From Pedobacter suwonensis (GTDB lineage Bacteria; Bacteroidota; Bacteroidia; Sphingobacteriales; Sphingobacteriaceae): 64,000 bases of DNA. Numbering within the stretch: position 1 is the stretch's first letter; the number at the start of each line of letters is the position of its first letter. Under the pieces are notes generated by a model. That model searched no databases, had not been told where the DNA came from, and worked only from the letters and a program-made list of their open reading frames with translations. Both the position numbers and the translations under genes were made by a program. The stretch is from NCBI RefSeq assembly GCF_900111825.1, contig NZ_FOJM01000019.1, positions 62,001 to 126,000 of the forward strand, given 5' to 3'. This document shows, in pieces, positions 9,027 through 18,455 of this stretch.

Positions 9027-10088
9027 TTATCTTGCCCTATTCTGGTTGTTCCGCAGCAAAATGGAATAACCACTCTTCAGCTTAACCTTTATCTTCTTCA
9101 CCTTTCTGCTGATCAGTTGCCGCGCCGCGTCAATACCTGCACTAGCAACTTGTGTGGCGACCGACTGGTCGAAACCAAAACCAACGCTCCGTACTGCATT
9201 ATCGGTTCCGTCATTTAGTGCGCCCGTTAGAGCAGCCTCTGGAGCTGTGATACCAATCATACCATCAAGACTATAGACCGAAAGGTCTACAGGAATAATG
9301 GAAGTGCCCAATCTGATATTACTGATGTCGATGAGCAAACGCTGATTGGCTATCCTGCAAGCCCCAAAAATAATATGCCCTTTAGGAATGACCATATTGC
9401 CGATACTGAGGCTGTCCTGCAACCTTAGCTTGATGGTTGCACCCTGCACTGCTTTTTGGTTGTCCACCAATACAGCGGGCGTTGCACGGAAAAGACTGTC
9501 AGGCGAAAGTGAACGGGCAGACCGTTGGCGTTCTGCAACGCGCTCTGGATGCTGAATGTCCAATATGCTCTGCATCATCCCATTTAGCTGTGCCATTTCG
9601 GGGTCGTCGGCTTTGTTATCCTGCATCGTTTTCATTAAAGTCTCCAATCGCTCTACATCTGACTTCATCGAAGTAGGTTGTGATTTTGGTTGATTGGCTG
9701 GCTTGCCAAAACTTGGTTCCGGGCGGTTGATTTCCCTATTAAGCGCTTCAAGCTTTGCATTGATCTGCTGGGTCTGCTCATGGCCATTGACACTTGTAGA
9801 ACTTCTATCTACATCAAAACCCAACTGTCCAGCGATACCCGCAATGCCCTGCTCATTTTTCTTTTGATCACGGTCTGCCTGCGCATAATAGTCGGCCTTG
9901 GTCTTTGGTGTATCGGCCGAGAAACTGGCATCTGGTAATTGGGTGTTGATGCCCTTCGTACTAGTTAATGGTGCCCCATTTTCTTTTTGCTTTTGGAGCA
10001 GATAGAAACCGAATAGCAACAACGGTACGACCAATAGCGGAAGGAACAATAGTAACTTTCGCCAATCTTTTTTAGTTTTTTTATCCAT
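9027..10088 (-). CDS. traM: Conjugative transposon protein TraM
   Basis: 353 residues. A single membrane segment near the N-terminus (LLLFLPLLVVPLLLFGFYLL, 13-32) is followed by a long linker and a C-terminal domain from about 200 (TPAVLVDNQKAVQGATIKLR, then GNMVIPKGHIIFG). This is the CTnDOT TraM layout, the counterpart of VirB10 that spans the envelope in the type IV secretion channel. It lies downstream of the small TraL-like gene in the expected tra order. Confidence 0.88.
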   Translation of the reverse strand: MDKKTKKDWRKLLLFLPLLVVPLLLFGFYLLQKQKENGAPLTSTKGINTQLPDASFSADTPKTKADYYAQADRDQKKNEQGIAGIAGQLGFDVDRSSTSVNGHEQTQQINAKLEALNREINRPEPSFGKPANQPKSQPTSMKSDVERLETLMKTMQDNKADDPEMAQLNGMMQSILDIQHPERVAERQRSARSLSPDSLFRATPAVLVDNQKAVQGATIKLRLQDSLSIGNMVIPKGHIIFGACRIANQRLLIDISNIRLGTSIIPVDLSVYSLDGMIGITAPEAALTGALNDGTDNAVRSVGFGFDQSVATQVASAGIDAARQLISRKVKKIKVKLKSGYSILLRNNQNRAR

Positions 10089-10106
10089 TTTAATATGTTT
10101 TTGATT

Positions 10107-10322
10107 TTAACTGAATGCACTAATTATAATGTACAGCAGATAGCTTGTCGCCAGTGTGCAAAAGACAATGAGAGCATACATTACCGATTTCGTGGAAACA
10201 CCGTTGGTTTTGATGTTCAGCCAATTGGCAAGCCTCCGCTGTTTCTTTTCCAGATAGCAAGCAATATGGTCGGTTAACTTTTCATTTGTTTCTCCGTTTT
10301 TTTTCTTTCCGAATAATTTCAT
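10107..10322 (-). CDS. Small membrane protein at the TraL position
   Basis: 71 residues with a charged N-terminus (KKKNGETNEKL) and one C-terminal membrane span (about 49-69). Its ATG overlaps the traK stop (10319-10322). In CTnDOT-type operons a small membrane protein, TraL, lies between TraK and TraM; this fits by position and size, not by clear sequence identity. Confidence 0.7.
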   Translation of the reverse strand: MKLFGKKKNGETNEKLTDHIACYLEKKQRRLANWLNIKTNGVSTKSVMYALIVFCTLATSYLLYIIISAFS

Positions 10323-10933
10323 GGTCTAGAAGGTTTATCGATATTTTTCAGTGTTTCCCACCTTTGGATAAGAAAGCCGTGTGGATTATTGTCCGACCTT
10401 GATACGTTCCTTACATAGCCCTGCGTGATCAACATTTTCTGCATCACCGAACTGGAGCGGATGAGCCTCTGTGTAGCATAGCATCTGAAATAGAATGGAT
10501 ATTGGTCAATGTCTAGGCTGATGCTGTCCACCTCGATTTCCTGTGAAATATTGGCAGATATGATATTGTTATAATAGCCCTGTTCCTTAAGGTTGTCGCT
10601 CATTTTTTTGGCACTTTCATCTGCCAGATAAAGAGCATTTGCAATGTTTCTGTTAATGACTTTATCATCGGGATCGAGCGAAAAGAAATAGTTGTGGAAG
10701 GTTTTAATATGGTCACGAAGCTCTACAGGAAGGTTGTCCTTCCGCGTAGTACTGAACGCCTCGATCGCCTTCCCATTAGCCAAGATGTAAACCTTTGACT
10801 GCATTTCACTGACCAGTTCTGTGCTCTTATAGATTGAAAAGCCGGATAGAAGTACACATGCCACAATGAGAAACAGGCTGAACCTCTTGATATGCCTAAA
10901 GGCGGTATCGATATTTTTAAACTGTGTAAACAT
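10319..10933 (-). CDS. traK: Conjugative transposon protein TraK
   Basis: 204 residues, with FKNIDTAFRHIKRFSLFLI leading into one membrane helix (about 19-38) and a periplasmic domain. This is the typical Bacteroidetes TraK (VirB8-like scaffold of the conjugation channel). It lies 6 bases after traJ and overlaps the next gene by 4 bases. Confidence 0.9.
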   Translation of the reverse strand: MFTQFKNIDTAFRHIKRFSLFLIVACVLLSGFSIYKSTELVSEMQSKVYILANGKAIEAFSTTRKDNLPVELRDHIKTFHNYFFSLDPDDKVINRNIANALYLADESAKKMSDNLKEQGYYNNIISANISQEIEVDSISLDIDQYPFYFRCYATQRLIRSSSVMQKMLITQGYVRNVSRSDNNPHGFLIQRWETLKNIDKPSRP

Positions 10934-10939
10934 AAAATA

Positions 10940-12166
10940 CTATTTAGAATCGCCACTTAATTTATCTTTGAAATAATCTTGTCCTGAGGTCTCTGCCATT
11001 CCACCCATTTGCCTTTTGCCGTCACCGTACGCATCGGACACCATTCCACTAATCGCAAGTCCCGCACGCTTGGCACCACTTGCGGCAAGTCCACCTGCCA
11101 TCGCACCTGTACTGCTTCCCCAATTTCCCATCCCCCCAGCCATGCTATTTACCTTGGTCAACACCGAATTACCACCTCCAGCATGCACTACATAATTGGC
11201 AACCGTTGGTACACAGAAGTAGCCCACGATACCGATCAGCATAAATATCATGTAAGCTGTATCTTGGCTAGAAAAGAAAGTATCACCATTCTGTGCCACT
11301 TCATTGATATCTAGTTTGATCATGTTCTGCTGTATCTTACCTAGTATTGCTCCAAAGATGTTGGCAATCGGCAGCCACAGAAAAATATTGATATACCTTG
11401 CTACCCATACCGAAAGCGTATGTTGTAGTCCATCAAATACGGCAAAGCCCAATACCAATGGGCCGAGTATGGCCAGTACGATGAGAAAGAACGTGCGAAG
11501 CGTGTTGATACAGAGTGCCGCTGCCTGATAAACCAATTCCAAAAGTTCGTTCATGAATTGCTTGAAGCTGTGGCGCATCTTGAAATCCTGACGGTCTGCC
11601 CAGAATTTAATGTCATTGCCGATAGCCTCCATCCAGCCCTCGTCACTGCCGTTGGGGTCTTTAGGATGTGAATATTTGTACCATTCACTCCTTGAACCGC
11701 CGCCGTCCTCGCCGACGTACATTTTCCATTTGACTGACTTTTTAAGTTCGGCTTCCTTACGTTTAAGAAGTTCCTTGATTACAAGATTACTATCTTTTAC
11801 CATCGCACCCGTAGCCGAAACGGTGGGCTGAAGCATCCCGTTGAACACCGAGAGCAGGGCGGGAAAAAGAACGATGGCAAGTCCAAGGGCAAAGGGTCGC
11901 AATAACGGATAGAAGTCGATGGGCTCGGCGGATGCAATTTGGCTCCATACGCGACTGGCGATATACCAGAGGGCACCAAATCCAGCAATACCACGGGCAA
12001 CGGCAATAAGTCCCGAGCAGAGCGGTATCATTTCATCGTATACCTTTTCCAGTACTGCGTGCAGTCCACCAATTTTTCCTGCCAGTTCCTGCGCATTGGA
12101 GACCATCGGAAAGACAAGTATGCCAAGCAATACTATCAGAATTCTCTTAGATTTTAAATTTTCCAT
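10940..12166 (-). CDS. traJ: Conjugative transposon protein TraJ
   Basis: 408 residues from the ATG at 12164-12166 (MENLKSKRILIVLLG); the longer frame to 12262 overlaps the preceding gene and is rejected. It has a signal peptide ending at SNAQ, then several membrane segments (around residues 48-65, 85-110, 210-240 and 300-320) and a Gly/Ala-rich tail. This fits TraJ, the VirB6-like inner-membrane channel component. Confidence 0.88.
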   Translation of the reverse strand: MENLKSKRILIVLLGILVFPMVSNAQELAGKIGGLHAVLEKVYDEMIPLCSGLIAVARGIAGFGALWYIASRVWSQIASAEPIDFYPLLRPFALGLAIVLFPALLSVFNGMLQPTVSATGAMVKDSNLVIKELLKRKEAELKKSVKWKMYVGEDGGGSRSEWYKYSHPKDPNGSDEGWMEAIGNDIKFWADRQDFKMRHSFKQFMNELLELVYQAAALCINTLRTFFLIVLAILGPLVLGFAVFDGLQHTLSVWVARYINIFLWLPIANIFGAILGKIQQNMIKLDINEVAQNGDTFFSSQDTAYMIFMLIGIVGYFCVPTVANYVVHAGGGNSVLTKVNSMAGGMGNWGSSTGAMAGGLAASGAKRAGLAISGMVSDAYGDGKRQMGGMAETSGQDYFKDKLSGDSK

Positions 12167-12173
12167 AATCATG

Positions 12174-12812
12174 TTATTGATAAAGATTTCGAAGCTGTCC
12201 CAGTTCCGCTTTTTGTCTTTCCCTTGCAAGGAAAAGAGAAGTAGCTTTGGTGTTGAAGTCACGTAAGAACATCAGTTTGTCCTGAGCATCCAAAAATATG
12301 CGGTCGATGGCGACCAAACGTTCCACATCCGTCATGCGAAGTTTGGAGGAAGTAATGACCATTGCCAATTCGTCCAGATTGTCGATACTCTGGCTGAACA
12401 GCTGCTCATAGACCCGTTCGAGATAACCTAGTTCATTGGAATTGAAGACATCCGAGGCACGGAACCTTTTAAAGGCCGCTTTGTATTCCGAAACAATATT
12501 CTTTTGAAAAGTGATGATGTCGGCAACACGCCTGTACTTTTTGACCTCGGGACTGACCAGCATTAGACCGTCCAAGAAAACCTCGTGCAGGGAAAAGTTG
12601 CCCTGCGATATATTCTTAATGGTATTATAGCCGCCCGAGATGACTTTGTACCCTTTCTTCATGTCCGAGAGGATGTTCTTCAGCTGGCTGAGCTTCTCTA
12701 CGTTGAGCAACAATTGCTGTGCTTCCTGTGATTGGGCATTGGCACCAATCATAAAGAACAAAGACAGCATCCCTATGGCAATTAGCCTCCTTATGTTATT
12801 CATGTACTTCAT
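12174..12812 (-). CDS. Secreted/periplasmic tra-operon protein, TerB-like annotation group
   Basis: 212 residues with a signal peptide (GMLSLFFMIGANAQ) and an all-helical body. It shares with its upstream neighbour (12796-13446) a block of the form KKGY...S.G..TI...S.G.FSLH..F..GL..VSP, showing that the two are tandem paralogues. Homologues in Bacteroidota ICEs are often labelled TerB family or TraI-like. Likely a periplasmic conjugation accessory; precise role unknown. Confidence 0.7.
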   Translation of the reverse strand: MKYMNNIRRLIAIGMLSLFFMIGANAQSQEAQQLLLNVEKLSQLKNILSDMKKGYKVISGGYNTIKNISQGNFSLHEVFLDGLMLVSPEVKKYRRVADIITFQKNIVSEYKAAFKRFRASDVFNSNELGYLERVYEQLFSQSIDNLDELAMVITSSKLRMTDVERLVAIDRIFLDAQDKLMFLRDFNTKATSLFLARERQKAELGQLRNLYQ

Positions 12813-13446
12813 AATTTCTCCTTAATTGTTCGGTGTCAGATTTTTCAAGTTGTTTTTGCAGGATCAGCTGTTCAACTTCAGTGGTAAAATGTTCGGTGAA
12901 GGATGACTTTTCCCGCATGGACAGATAGATCTTATCTAATCGCTTTAGTCGCTGTGCATCGTCCATTTCCAACTTGCCAGAGATGATAACTAAAAGCAAT
13001 TCTTCCAGATCCTTTAGGCATTCCTCCCATAGGTTGTCCCTCACTTCCTGAACGTACAACTGGTTGGAAAGCGACAGGTGCACATTAGATCTGACATTGC
13101 CAAAAGCCTTTCCAATAGCTATCTGCATTTCAATGATTTCTGCAACCCGAACATTGTTCCTCACCACTGGGCTAACCTTTTTCAGTCCAGTGATAAAGGC
13201 ATTGTGCAAACTAAATTCGCCATTTGAAAGATCCCTAATGGTATGCAGTCCCGAACTCGCGATCTCGTAGCCCTTCTTAAGGTAACCGGTGTAGACCTCT
13301 AATGCTGCGATCTGCTGTAGGAGATATTTCTTTTGGGTTTTTTTCTGTCGGAATAGCTCGTTCCAAGTTTGTGAATATCCTTGTCCTGTCCCAATAAAAA
13401 GCATGATTATGACGATCAAAAGCACCTTTATTTTACTCGACACCAT
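12796..13446 (-). CDS. Paralogous periplasmic tra-operon protein
   Basis: 216 residues with a signal peptide (LLIVIIMLFIGTGQGYSQ) and the same LKKGY...FSLH...VSP block as the downstream gene 12174-12812. It overlaps both neighbours by 14-17 bases (12796-12812 and 13433-13446), so translation is probably coupled. Conjugation accessory of unknown detail. Confidence 0.7.
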   Translation of the reverse strand: MVSSKIKVLLIVIIMLFIGTGQGYSQTWNELFRQKKTQKKYLLQQIAALEVYTGYLKKGYEIASSGLHTIRDLSNGEFSLHNAFITGLKKVSPVVRNNVRVAEIIEMQIAIGKAFGNVRSNVHLSLSNQLYVQEVRDNLWEECLKDLEELLLVIISGKLEMDDAQRLKRLDKIYLSMREKSSFTEHFTTEVEQLILQKQLEKSDTEQLRRNYEVHE

Positions 13447-14113
13447 AAATCTCCTTCATTTTGGCGGTTTCGTCCAGTGAGGCCGACCTTGAGATGGAAA
13501 GTCCGATATTGCTTGCGTTGAATTTCTTTAGTGACGAATAGTTGCCGTCCATCTCATCGGCTGCCTTTGCAATTAGTTCCAGCCTTGCCGCATCGCTCAT
13601 TTGGGTCTTAAAAGAATTGATTACCAAAAAAATCTGGTCAAGGTTTTTAATACTCTCATCCAAAATCCCACCGTAGATTTTTCCCATGTATTCCAATTCC
13701 TCGGGCTTGAAATGTTTGTCCTTTTGAAACAGCCCCCATGCCCATTTGTATTCATCTACAATGGCTATCTGTTTTTCGGTGAGGTCTTTAATCCGCTTAT
13801 AATAGGCAATTGCAGATTTGATGCGCCATAATTCATCATAATATTTTGCGTACTGTTCTTTCTGCTTTTCGGTCCAATCCGCAATTTCGGTCAACTTAAG
13901 TTTTGACAATTGGTTTTCCAAAACCTTCTGCGCATTCTGTAGCCAAATGGTCTCGTTCTGCAAGCGCTGTACTTTGAGGTCAACCGCTTTGATGACCTTT
14001 TTTACTCCCGCCTTGATCACTTCCAGCACAGCTATTTGTGCACTTGCCCCCTTTGGCAAGCCCACAAATAGCGTCATGGCGCTTAATGGCAGGACGATCA
14101 TATATTTTTTCAT
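13433..14113 (-). CDS. traI: Conjugative transposon protein TraI (DUF4141)
   Basis: 226 residues. The start at ATG 14111-14113 is favoured by an unusually good ribosome-binding site (AGGAGG 7 bases upstream) and gives a clean signal peptide (MKKYMIVLPLSAMTLFVGL...GASAQ); the longer frame to 14173 is unlikely. The body is coiled-coil-rich (QRLQNETIWLQNAQKVLENQ), as in TraI/TrbJ-VirB5-like proteins. It lies between the lipoprotein gene and the two paralogues in the tra operon. Confidence 0.8.
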   Translation of the reverse strand: MKKYMIVLPLSAMTLFVGLPKGASAQIAVLEVIKAGVKKVIKAVDLKVQRLQNETIWLQNAQKVLENQLSKLKLTEIADWTEKQKEQYAKYYDELWRIKSAIAYYKRIKDLTEKQIAIVDEYKWAWGLFQKDKHFKPEELEYMGKIYGGILDESIKNLDQIFLVINSFKTQMSDAARLELIAKAADEMDGNYSSLKKFNASNIGLSISRSASLDETAKMKEIYGVE

Positions 14114-14180
14114 AAAATTTCCTCCTGGGCTTATCCTAAATGGCTGACCCAATATTTTTAATAATGATTTCATGTTTCCG

Positions 14181-14549
14181 TTAATTAATTTTCTTATACT
14201 CCCTTTTGCCTACAGCCAGCTTGTTTTCTTTGGGATAGAAAGTGATAATCTTGCCTTTTGAAATTTCCATCAGGCTCTTTGTGCTGGTGTCGTATAAAGC
14301 TTTCCACTCTTCGGTCTCATACTGTCTTTTTCCTTTTTTACCATTCCTAATGAGTCTAAAACCTGTTTTGCGATGAATGAAGTAATTATTATCCGTGGAC
14401 TCTTCGATTTCTAGCGTATCGCTGGCCATGCTATAATTTGAGGAGTCCTCGGAAACGTAGGTTCCCGCTATAAATTCCTTCGTGGTATTACTGCTGCATC
14501 CGGTAATGAACAATACTAGTGATGCAATTAATAAAATTGGACTTTTCAT
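14181..14549 (-). CDS. Small lipoprotein in tra operon
   Basis: 122 residues beginning with a lipoprotein signal peptide (ILLIASLVLFITGCSS; Cys at residue 18). The rest is a small beta-rich domain. A lipoprotein between traG and traI is common in these elements and may act in the channel or in entry exclusion; there is no direct evidence for either. Confidence 0.75.
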   Translation of the reverse strand: MKSPILLIASLVLFITGCSSNTTKEFIAGTYVSEDSSNYSMASDTLEIEESTDNNYFIHRKTGFRLIRNGKKGKRQYETEEWKALYDTSTKSLMEISKGKIITFYPKENKLAVGKREYKKIN

Positions 14550-14596
14550 GTTGTTGTGATTTTGGTTTTATAATGTTAATTAGGAATGTGGCTGGG

Positions 14597-17059
14597 TTAT
14601 ATTTCCCTTGGTCGCCTCATTTCATTTGCCAATACCGAAATGCCCTTTTGTATGGAGCCATACTGCCTTGCATATTGCTGCACTTTGATCTTTTCACTTT
14701 CTTCAGTGGAATATGCCAGGTATTCTTCTATTGAGGGTTCGAAACGGTGTACTTTCATAACCTGCCCGCCCTGATCTATGAGCAGTTCCCGATAATTCCG
14801 GCCTTCTTCGTTTGCCTTGTTTACTGATAAGAGCAGAGTCTTGCCTTTATCGGACATGCCTAAGGCCTCCTGTAGTTTGTCAAACTTGTTCATGAACTTG
14901 CGCATATCCAGCAGTATCTTGGTATCCGAGAGATTGATAACTGTTTCCTTTATGATTAGTGAGCTAATCAAATCATCTACTTCTTGGGTGATTAGGGCGG
15001 CAATGCCGTTAAACTTGCGGACGGTCTTATAGAGATATTTTATAAACTCCGCCATTCCGCTCTTGGCAATAGCAATCCATGCCTCATCGATGGCTAATAT
15101 CTTTCGCTGGCCTTTGAGTTTTCGCATTTTGGAAATGAATAGCTCCATGATGATGATGGTGACTACCGGAAATAAAATCGGATGGTTCTTCACGTTATCC
15201 AACTCGAACACGATAAAGCGTTCATTCAGCATATCCAGGTTCTCTTCGGCGTTCAGGAGGTAGTCATATTCTCCACCCTTGTAAAAGGGATTTAGAACAT
15301 AGAGGAAATTGGATATGTCAAAATCTCGTTCCTTTACGTCTTCATTCCTGAGCACCAGCATGTACTTTTCCGTCAGATATTCATAAAAAGAATTGAAGCT
15401 GGGGAAGATTTCGGGATGTGCTGCTAGCTCCTGATAATACCCAGTGAGCGCATTGGATATGGCCACATATTCTGATCGGCGGAAAGTTTCATCTTCTTTT
15501 TTCCAAAGGGCCACCAGCAGGTTTTTAAGGCTTTCCTTTTTCTCGGTATCCAGCACTTCTCCATCGGTGAGATAAAAGGGATTGAATCTGATCGGGTTTT
15601 CCTCGGTGTAGACAAAATAGTATCCACCCACAAGCTCACAAAGGCCCTTGTAACTTTCACCAATATCAATTGTCACACAATGGATACCCTGCTCGTAAAG
15701 GCTGCGCAGCATGTGATTCATCATCATGGATTTACCCCCGCCGGAACCACCGCACACAAATAGGTTACGGTTGGTCACCGTCCCGTTTTTCATTGGCTCA
15801 TCGAATAGGTCTACCCATACCGGCCTGCCATACAAGCGTTCGCTAAAACGAATGCCCTGAACGCAAGAGCGGTAATTGCCGTCCGCATTGAAAAAGCAGG
15901 TGGCCTGCTCTAAAAATGTATCGAAGGTATCATTCATTGGAAAGTCTGCGGCATTCCCTGGTATTCCCGCCCACCAGATTTGTGCAGCACCGTCGGTTTC
16001 ATGTTTGGCTACGGCATCGATCCGTGCCATCGCAGACCCAACTTTGTTGCGGATCTCCTGCAAAGCACTTGTATCATTTGTCCAGGCCATAACATTAAAA
16101 TGTGCCTTGACTGGCAGACGTTGAGCGCTGATCGCCTCATTCAGAAAATCTGAAGTTGCATCCCTCGCAATGGCGTTCTCTCTGGAATAGGCGGATAAAG
16201 ATTGTAGGCGCAGCCTTTTCTTTTCAAGCGCTTTCAGGGTTCTCTGCGTATCTTCGATGAACACGTATTGGTTCATAATGTGGTTACAGTCCAGCAGAAG
16301 ACCCAGACCGGAAGCAAAGCTAATACTGAATTTAGTTTTGTCAGTGCTATAATTCTCATAGTTGATCCTGCTGCCACAAAGTGATGGCATGTCTTCTACA
16401 TCGGACAAGGTAAACAGCTGGCAATGGTTATCCCCGATACGGATGCCATCTTTGATGTGTATGTCCTTAATCATAGGTATTTCATCCTCGCCCTGCAAAA
16501 ATGTGTACTGCTCGATGATGCCCGAAGACTTATTGGTTCCGGCCAGTTCTTTGTCAGTCAGCTTGCGGAGGGAAGCGAAACCGCTGTCTTTCAGAATCCG
16601 CTCAAAGCGGCTTGCATTGTCCATAAAATCATTAAACAGCGCTGCCTCAATTGTCTGCCTAGGAACGATGGACTTGCGCAGAATGCCAGAGTAGGCTGAA
16701 GAAGATAGTTTACGGCCTGCGGGCTTTTTGGTCAGAAAGATATAACAGCGGTGGTCTAAGTAGACCCTGCCCTCAAAGAAAATGTCACTTGAGCTACTTA
16801 GAAAACTGGCATCCGTTTGGCCTGTTTCTGCTTTAAAATTGTTCTTTGTGAAATAATCCTGCTTATGGAAGATACTATGAGGTGGTAAAACCCGAATTGC
16901 TTTCACAAGCGTCTGGTGCCATGCTTCGTAATCCTGCGAGGAAAGGGTAAATATCTCCGGCAGGGTGACCTCATAGGCTACAGTCAAATCGCCCTGCGCC
17001 GATACGATGGCATGGTGCTCTACTTTGCTTAGGGGCATTATTTTTTCAATTTCGATCAT
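14597..17059 (-). CDS. traG: Conjugation ATPase TraG (VirB4-like)
   Basis: 820 residues. Walker A is at about 436-445 (CGGSGGGKSMMM), Walker B is ILAIDEAWIAI, and the N-terminal TraG/VirB4 domain begins MIEIEKIMPLSKVEHHAIVSAQ. It powers assembly of the mating channel at the inner membrane. It overlaps traF by 4 bases. It should not be confused with the coupling protein at 35290, which some annotation also calls TraG. Confidence 0.92.
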   Translation of the reverse strand: MIEIEKIMPLSKVEHHAIVSAQGDLTVAYEVTLPEIFTLSSQDYEAWHQTLVKAIRVLPPHSIFHKQDYFTKNNFKAETGQTDASFLSSSSDIFFEGRVYLDHRCYIFLTKKPAGRKLSSSAYSGILRKSIVPRQTIEAALFNDFMDNASRFERILKDSGFASLRKLTDKELAGTNKSSGIIEQYTFLQGEDEIPMIKDIHIKDGIRIGDNHCQLFTLSDVEDMPSLCGSRINYENYSTDKTKFSISFASGLGLLLDCNHIMNQYVFIEDTQRTLKALEKKRLRLQSLSAYSRENAIARDATSDFLNEAISAQRLPVKAHFNVMAWTNDTSALQEIRNKVGSAMARIDAVAKHETDGAAQIWWAGIPGNAADFPMNDTFDTFLEQATCFFNADGNYRSCVQGIRFSERLYGRPVWVDLFDEPMKNGTVTNRNLFVCGGSGGGKSMMMNHMLRSLYEQGIHCVTIDIGESYKGLCELVGGYYFVYTEENPIRFNPFYLTDGEVLDTEKKESLKNLLVALWKKEDETFRRSEYVAISNALTGYYQELAAHPEIFPSFNSFYEYLTEKYMLVLRNEDVKERDFDISNFLYVLNPFYKGGEYDYLLNAEENLDMLNERFIVFELDNVKNHPILFPVVTIIIMELFISKMRKLKGQRKILAIDEAWIAIAKSGMAEFIKYLYKTVRKFNGIAALITQEVDDLISSLIIKETVINLSDTKILLDMRKFMNKFDKLQEALGMSDKGKTLLLSVNKANEEGRNYRELLIDQGGQVMKVHRFEPSIEEYLAYSTEESEKIKVQQYARQYGSIQKGISVLANEMRRPREI

Positions 17060-17382
17060 CGCTTTTCAGTAATTAAGGAGGTGAATAGTTTGCGGGAATT
17101 GAATTTGAGGTAGTGCGGAAGGCTGCGTTTTGCGAAGTATTTTAGTAGTCCGTACTTGCCGAACTTATGGCTGAGGCGGGTAACTGTAAAAATAAGAGCA
17201 CTACCTAGGCCTAAAATAACCGGCATGATCACGAGCAGGCTCACACCTAATATGTAAAGTATTGCAAAACTGATTAGCAGCAGCACAAGTCCAACTGCCA
17301 AATAGGCAATATACTGTGCCTTAAGACCCTTAAAGACAATCGGCTTGGAAACCCCTTTGTTAATTTGATAGATACTGGCCAT
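17056..17382 (-). CDS. traF: Conjugation protein TraF (DUF4133)
   Basis: 108 residues with two close membrane segments (about 28-45 and 50-68) and the N-terminal motif YQINKGVSKPIVFKGLKAQY characteristic of DUF4133/TraF, the VirB3-like subunit. Overlaps traG by 4 bases; 2 bases after traE. Confidence 0.9.
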   Translation of the reverse strand: MASIYQINKGVSKPIVFKGLKAQYIAYLAVGLVLLLISFAILYILGVSLLVIMPVILGLGSALIFTVTRLSHKFGKYGLLKYFAKRSLPHYLKFNSRKLFTSLITEKR

Positions 17383-17384
17383 GG

Positions 17385-17768
17385 CTATATCCCAAAAAAA
17401 GATTTAAGCACGGTGGCCACCACCACCAAAAAGATACAACTACCAAACCAAGCAGCCGCAACCTTATTGGTATCTGGTTCTCCGGCGTTCCACTTATTAA
17501 AGACCTTAATAGCGCCTATGATACCTACTACTGCTCCGATGGCATACATCAGGTCGCATCCGGTATCGAAATAACCTTTTACTTTGTTGGTTGCCTCGGC
17601 AATGCCCGCATTGCCGTCTTGTCCAAAACAGTAGTTTAAAGTAACAGCTAAAGCCAAAACCATAAGTGTCTTCAGCAGGGCTTGTTGCCTTGGACTGTAG
17701 GGGATATGAGTAGCTTCCATACCCAAATGCATTCTAAAAAACGAAATGACTTTTTTTATTCTTTTCAT
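17385..17768 (-). CDS. traE: Conjugation protein TraE (DUF4134)
   Basis: 127 residues from the ATG 17766-17768, with two membrane segments (LLKTLMVLALAVTLNY and the region around AVVGIIGAIKVF) and the conserved NKWNAGEPDTNKVAAAWFGS motif of DUF4134/TraE, the VirB2-like pilin-type subunit. The longer frame would overlap the upstream gene; a shorter start at 17732 is also possible. Confidence 0.88.
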   Translation of the reverse strand: MKRIKKVISFFRMHLGMEATHIPYSPRQQALLKTLMVLALAVTLNYCFGQDGNAGIAEATNKVKGYFDTGCDLMYAIGAVVGIIGAIKVFNKWNAGEPDTNKVAAAWFGSCIFLVVVATVLKSFFGI

Positions 17769-17797
17769 CGACTTATAGATTATATTGAAATGTGATA

Positions 17798-18334
17798 CTA
17801 GTCCCAAAGATTTTCCAGTTCCTCTAGCGTGAGATGGAAGGAAGCGTGGTCTAAGATGAATTCGTTGATTTGCTTGATGTTAGGGTGACCAGCCATTTTA
17901 GGATATACACCTTTCATCTGGTCGAACAGGATAAAAAAGTCCTTTTTTTTACCGTCCTTTTCCGCAAGTGTTTTAAACACTAGTCTTATATCTTGAAGGA
18001 TGTCTGGAACCAATCCCAATTGCTGTTCCTTGTCTTTTCCTTTTGTGCCCGCAAATCCAAAATCTGCACTACTCAAAAGAAACATCCCTTCAGGTAATTT
18101 CGCCTTTCCCATCACTTCTGATTCATCCTGATCGGCTAAAATATCAACGCCTTTTTCCCAGCGATGCGGTAAGGGAGCCGTATCCTTAAGATTATTGCTA
18201 GTTGCTTCGGATTGCCTGCCAAGCAGGTTTAAAACTTTCCTTCGGTAAAACAGAAGAATGACGGCCAAGTACCAAACTAGGGTAAGTACCGATGCGGCAA
18301 CCAGAAAATGTTGCCATGTGAAATTTTGTAACAT
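17798..18334 (-). CDS. Conserved tra-operon membrane protein (TraD position)
   Basis: 178 residues from the ATG 18332-18334 (MLQNFTWQHFLVAASVLTL), which puts a membrane helix right at the N-terminus. The rest is cytoplasmic and acidic. It is the first gene of the tra operon, where CTnDOT carries traD; homologues are conserved hypotheticals in Bacteroidota ICEs. Function not established. Confidence 0.65.
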   Translation of the reverse strand: MLQNFTWQHFLVAASVLTLVWYLAVILLFYRRKVLNLLGRQSEATSNNLKDTAPLPHRWEKGVDILADQDESEVMGKAKLPEGMFLLSSADFGFAGTKGKDKEQQLGLVPDILQDIRLVFKTLAEKDGKKKDFFILFDQMKGVYPKMAGHPNIKQINEFILDHASFHLTLEELENLWD

Positions 18335-18455
18335 AACTTTGCTTTTTGTAGAACACTCCATTGTGTCCTAACGGTGAAGCAAAGTTTCAAAGGCTATGAT
18401 TCTTTGATTGACAACTACTTAGTGACCTACCTAAAAATTTATTTGAAAAGGGCAT

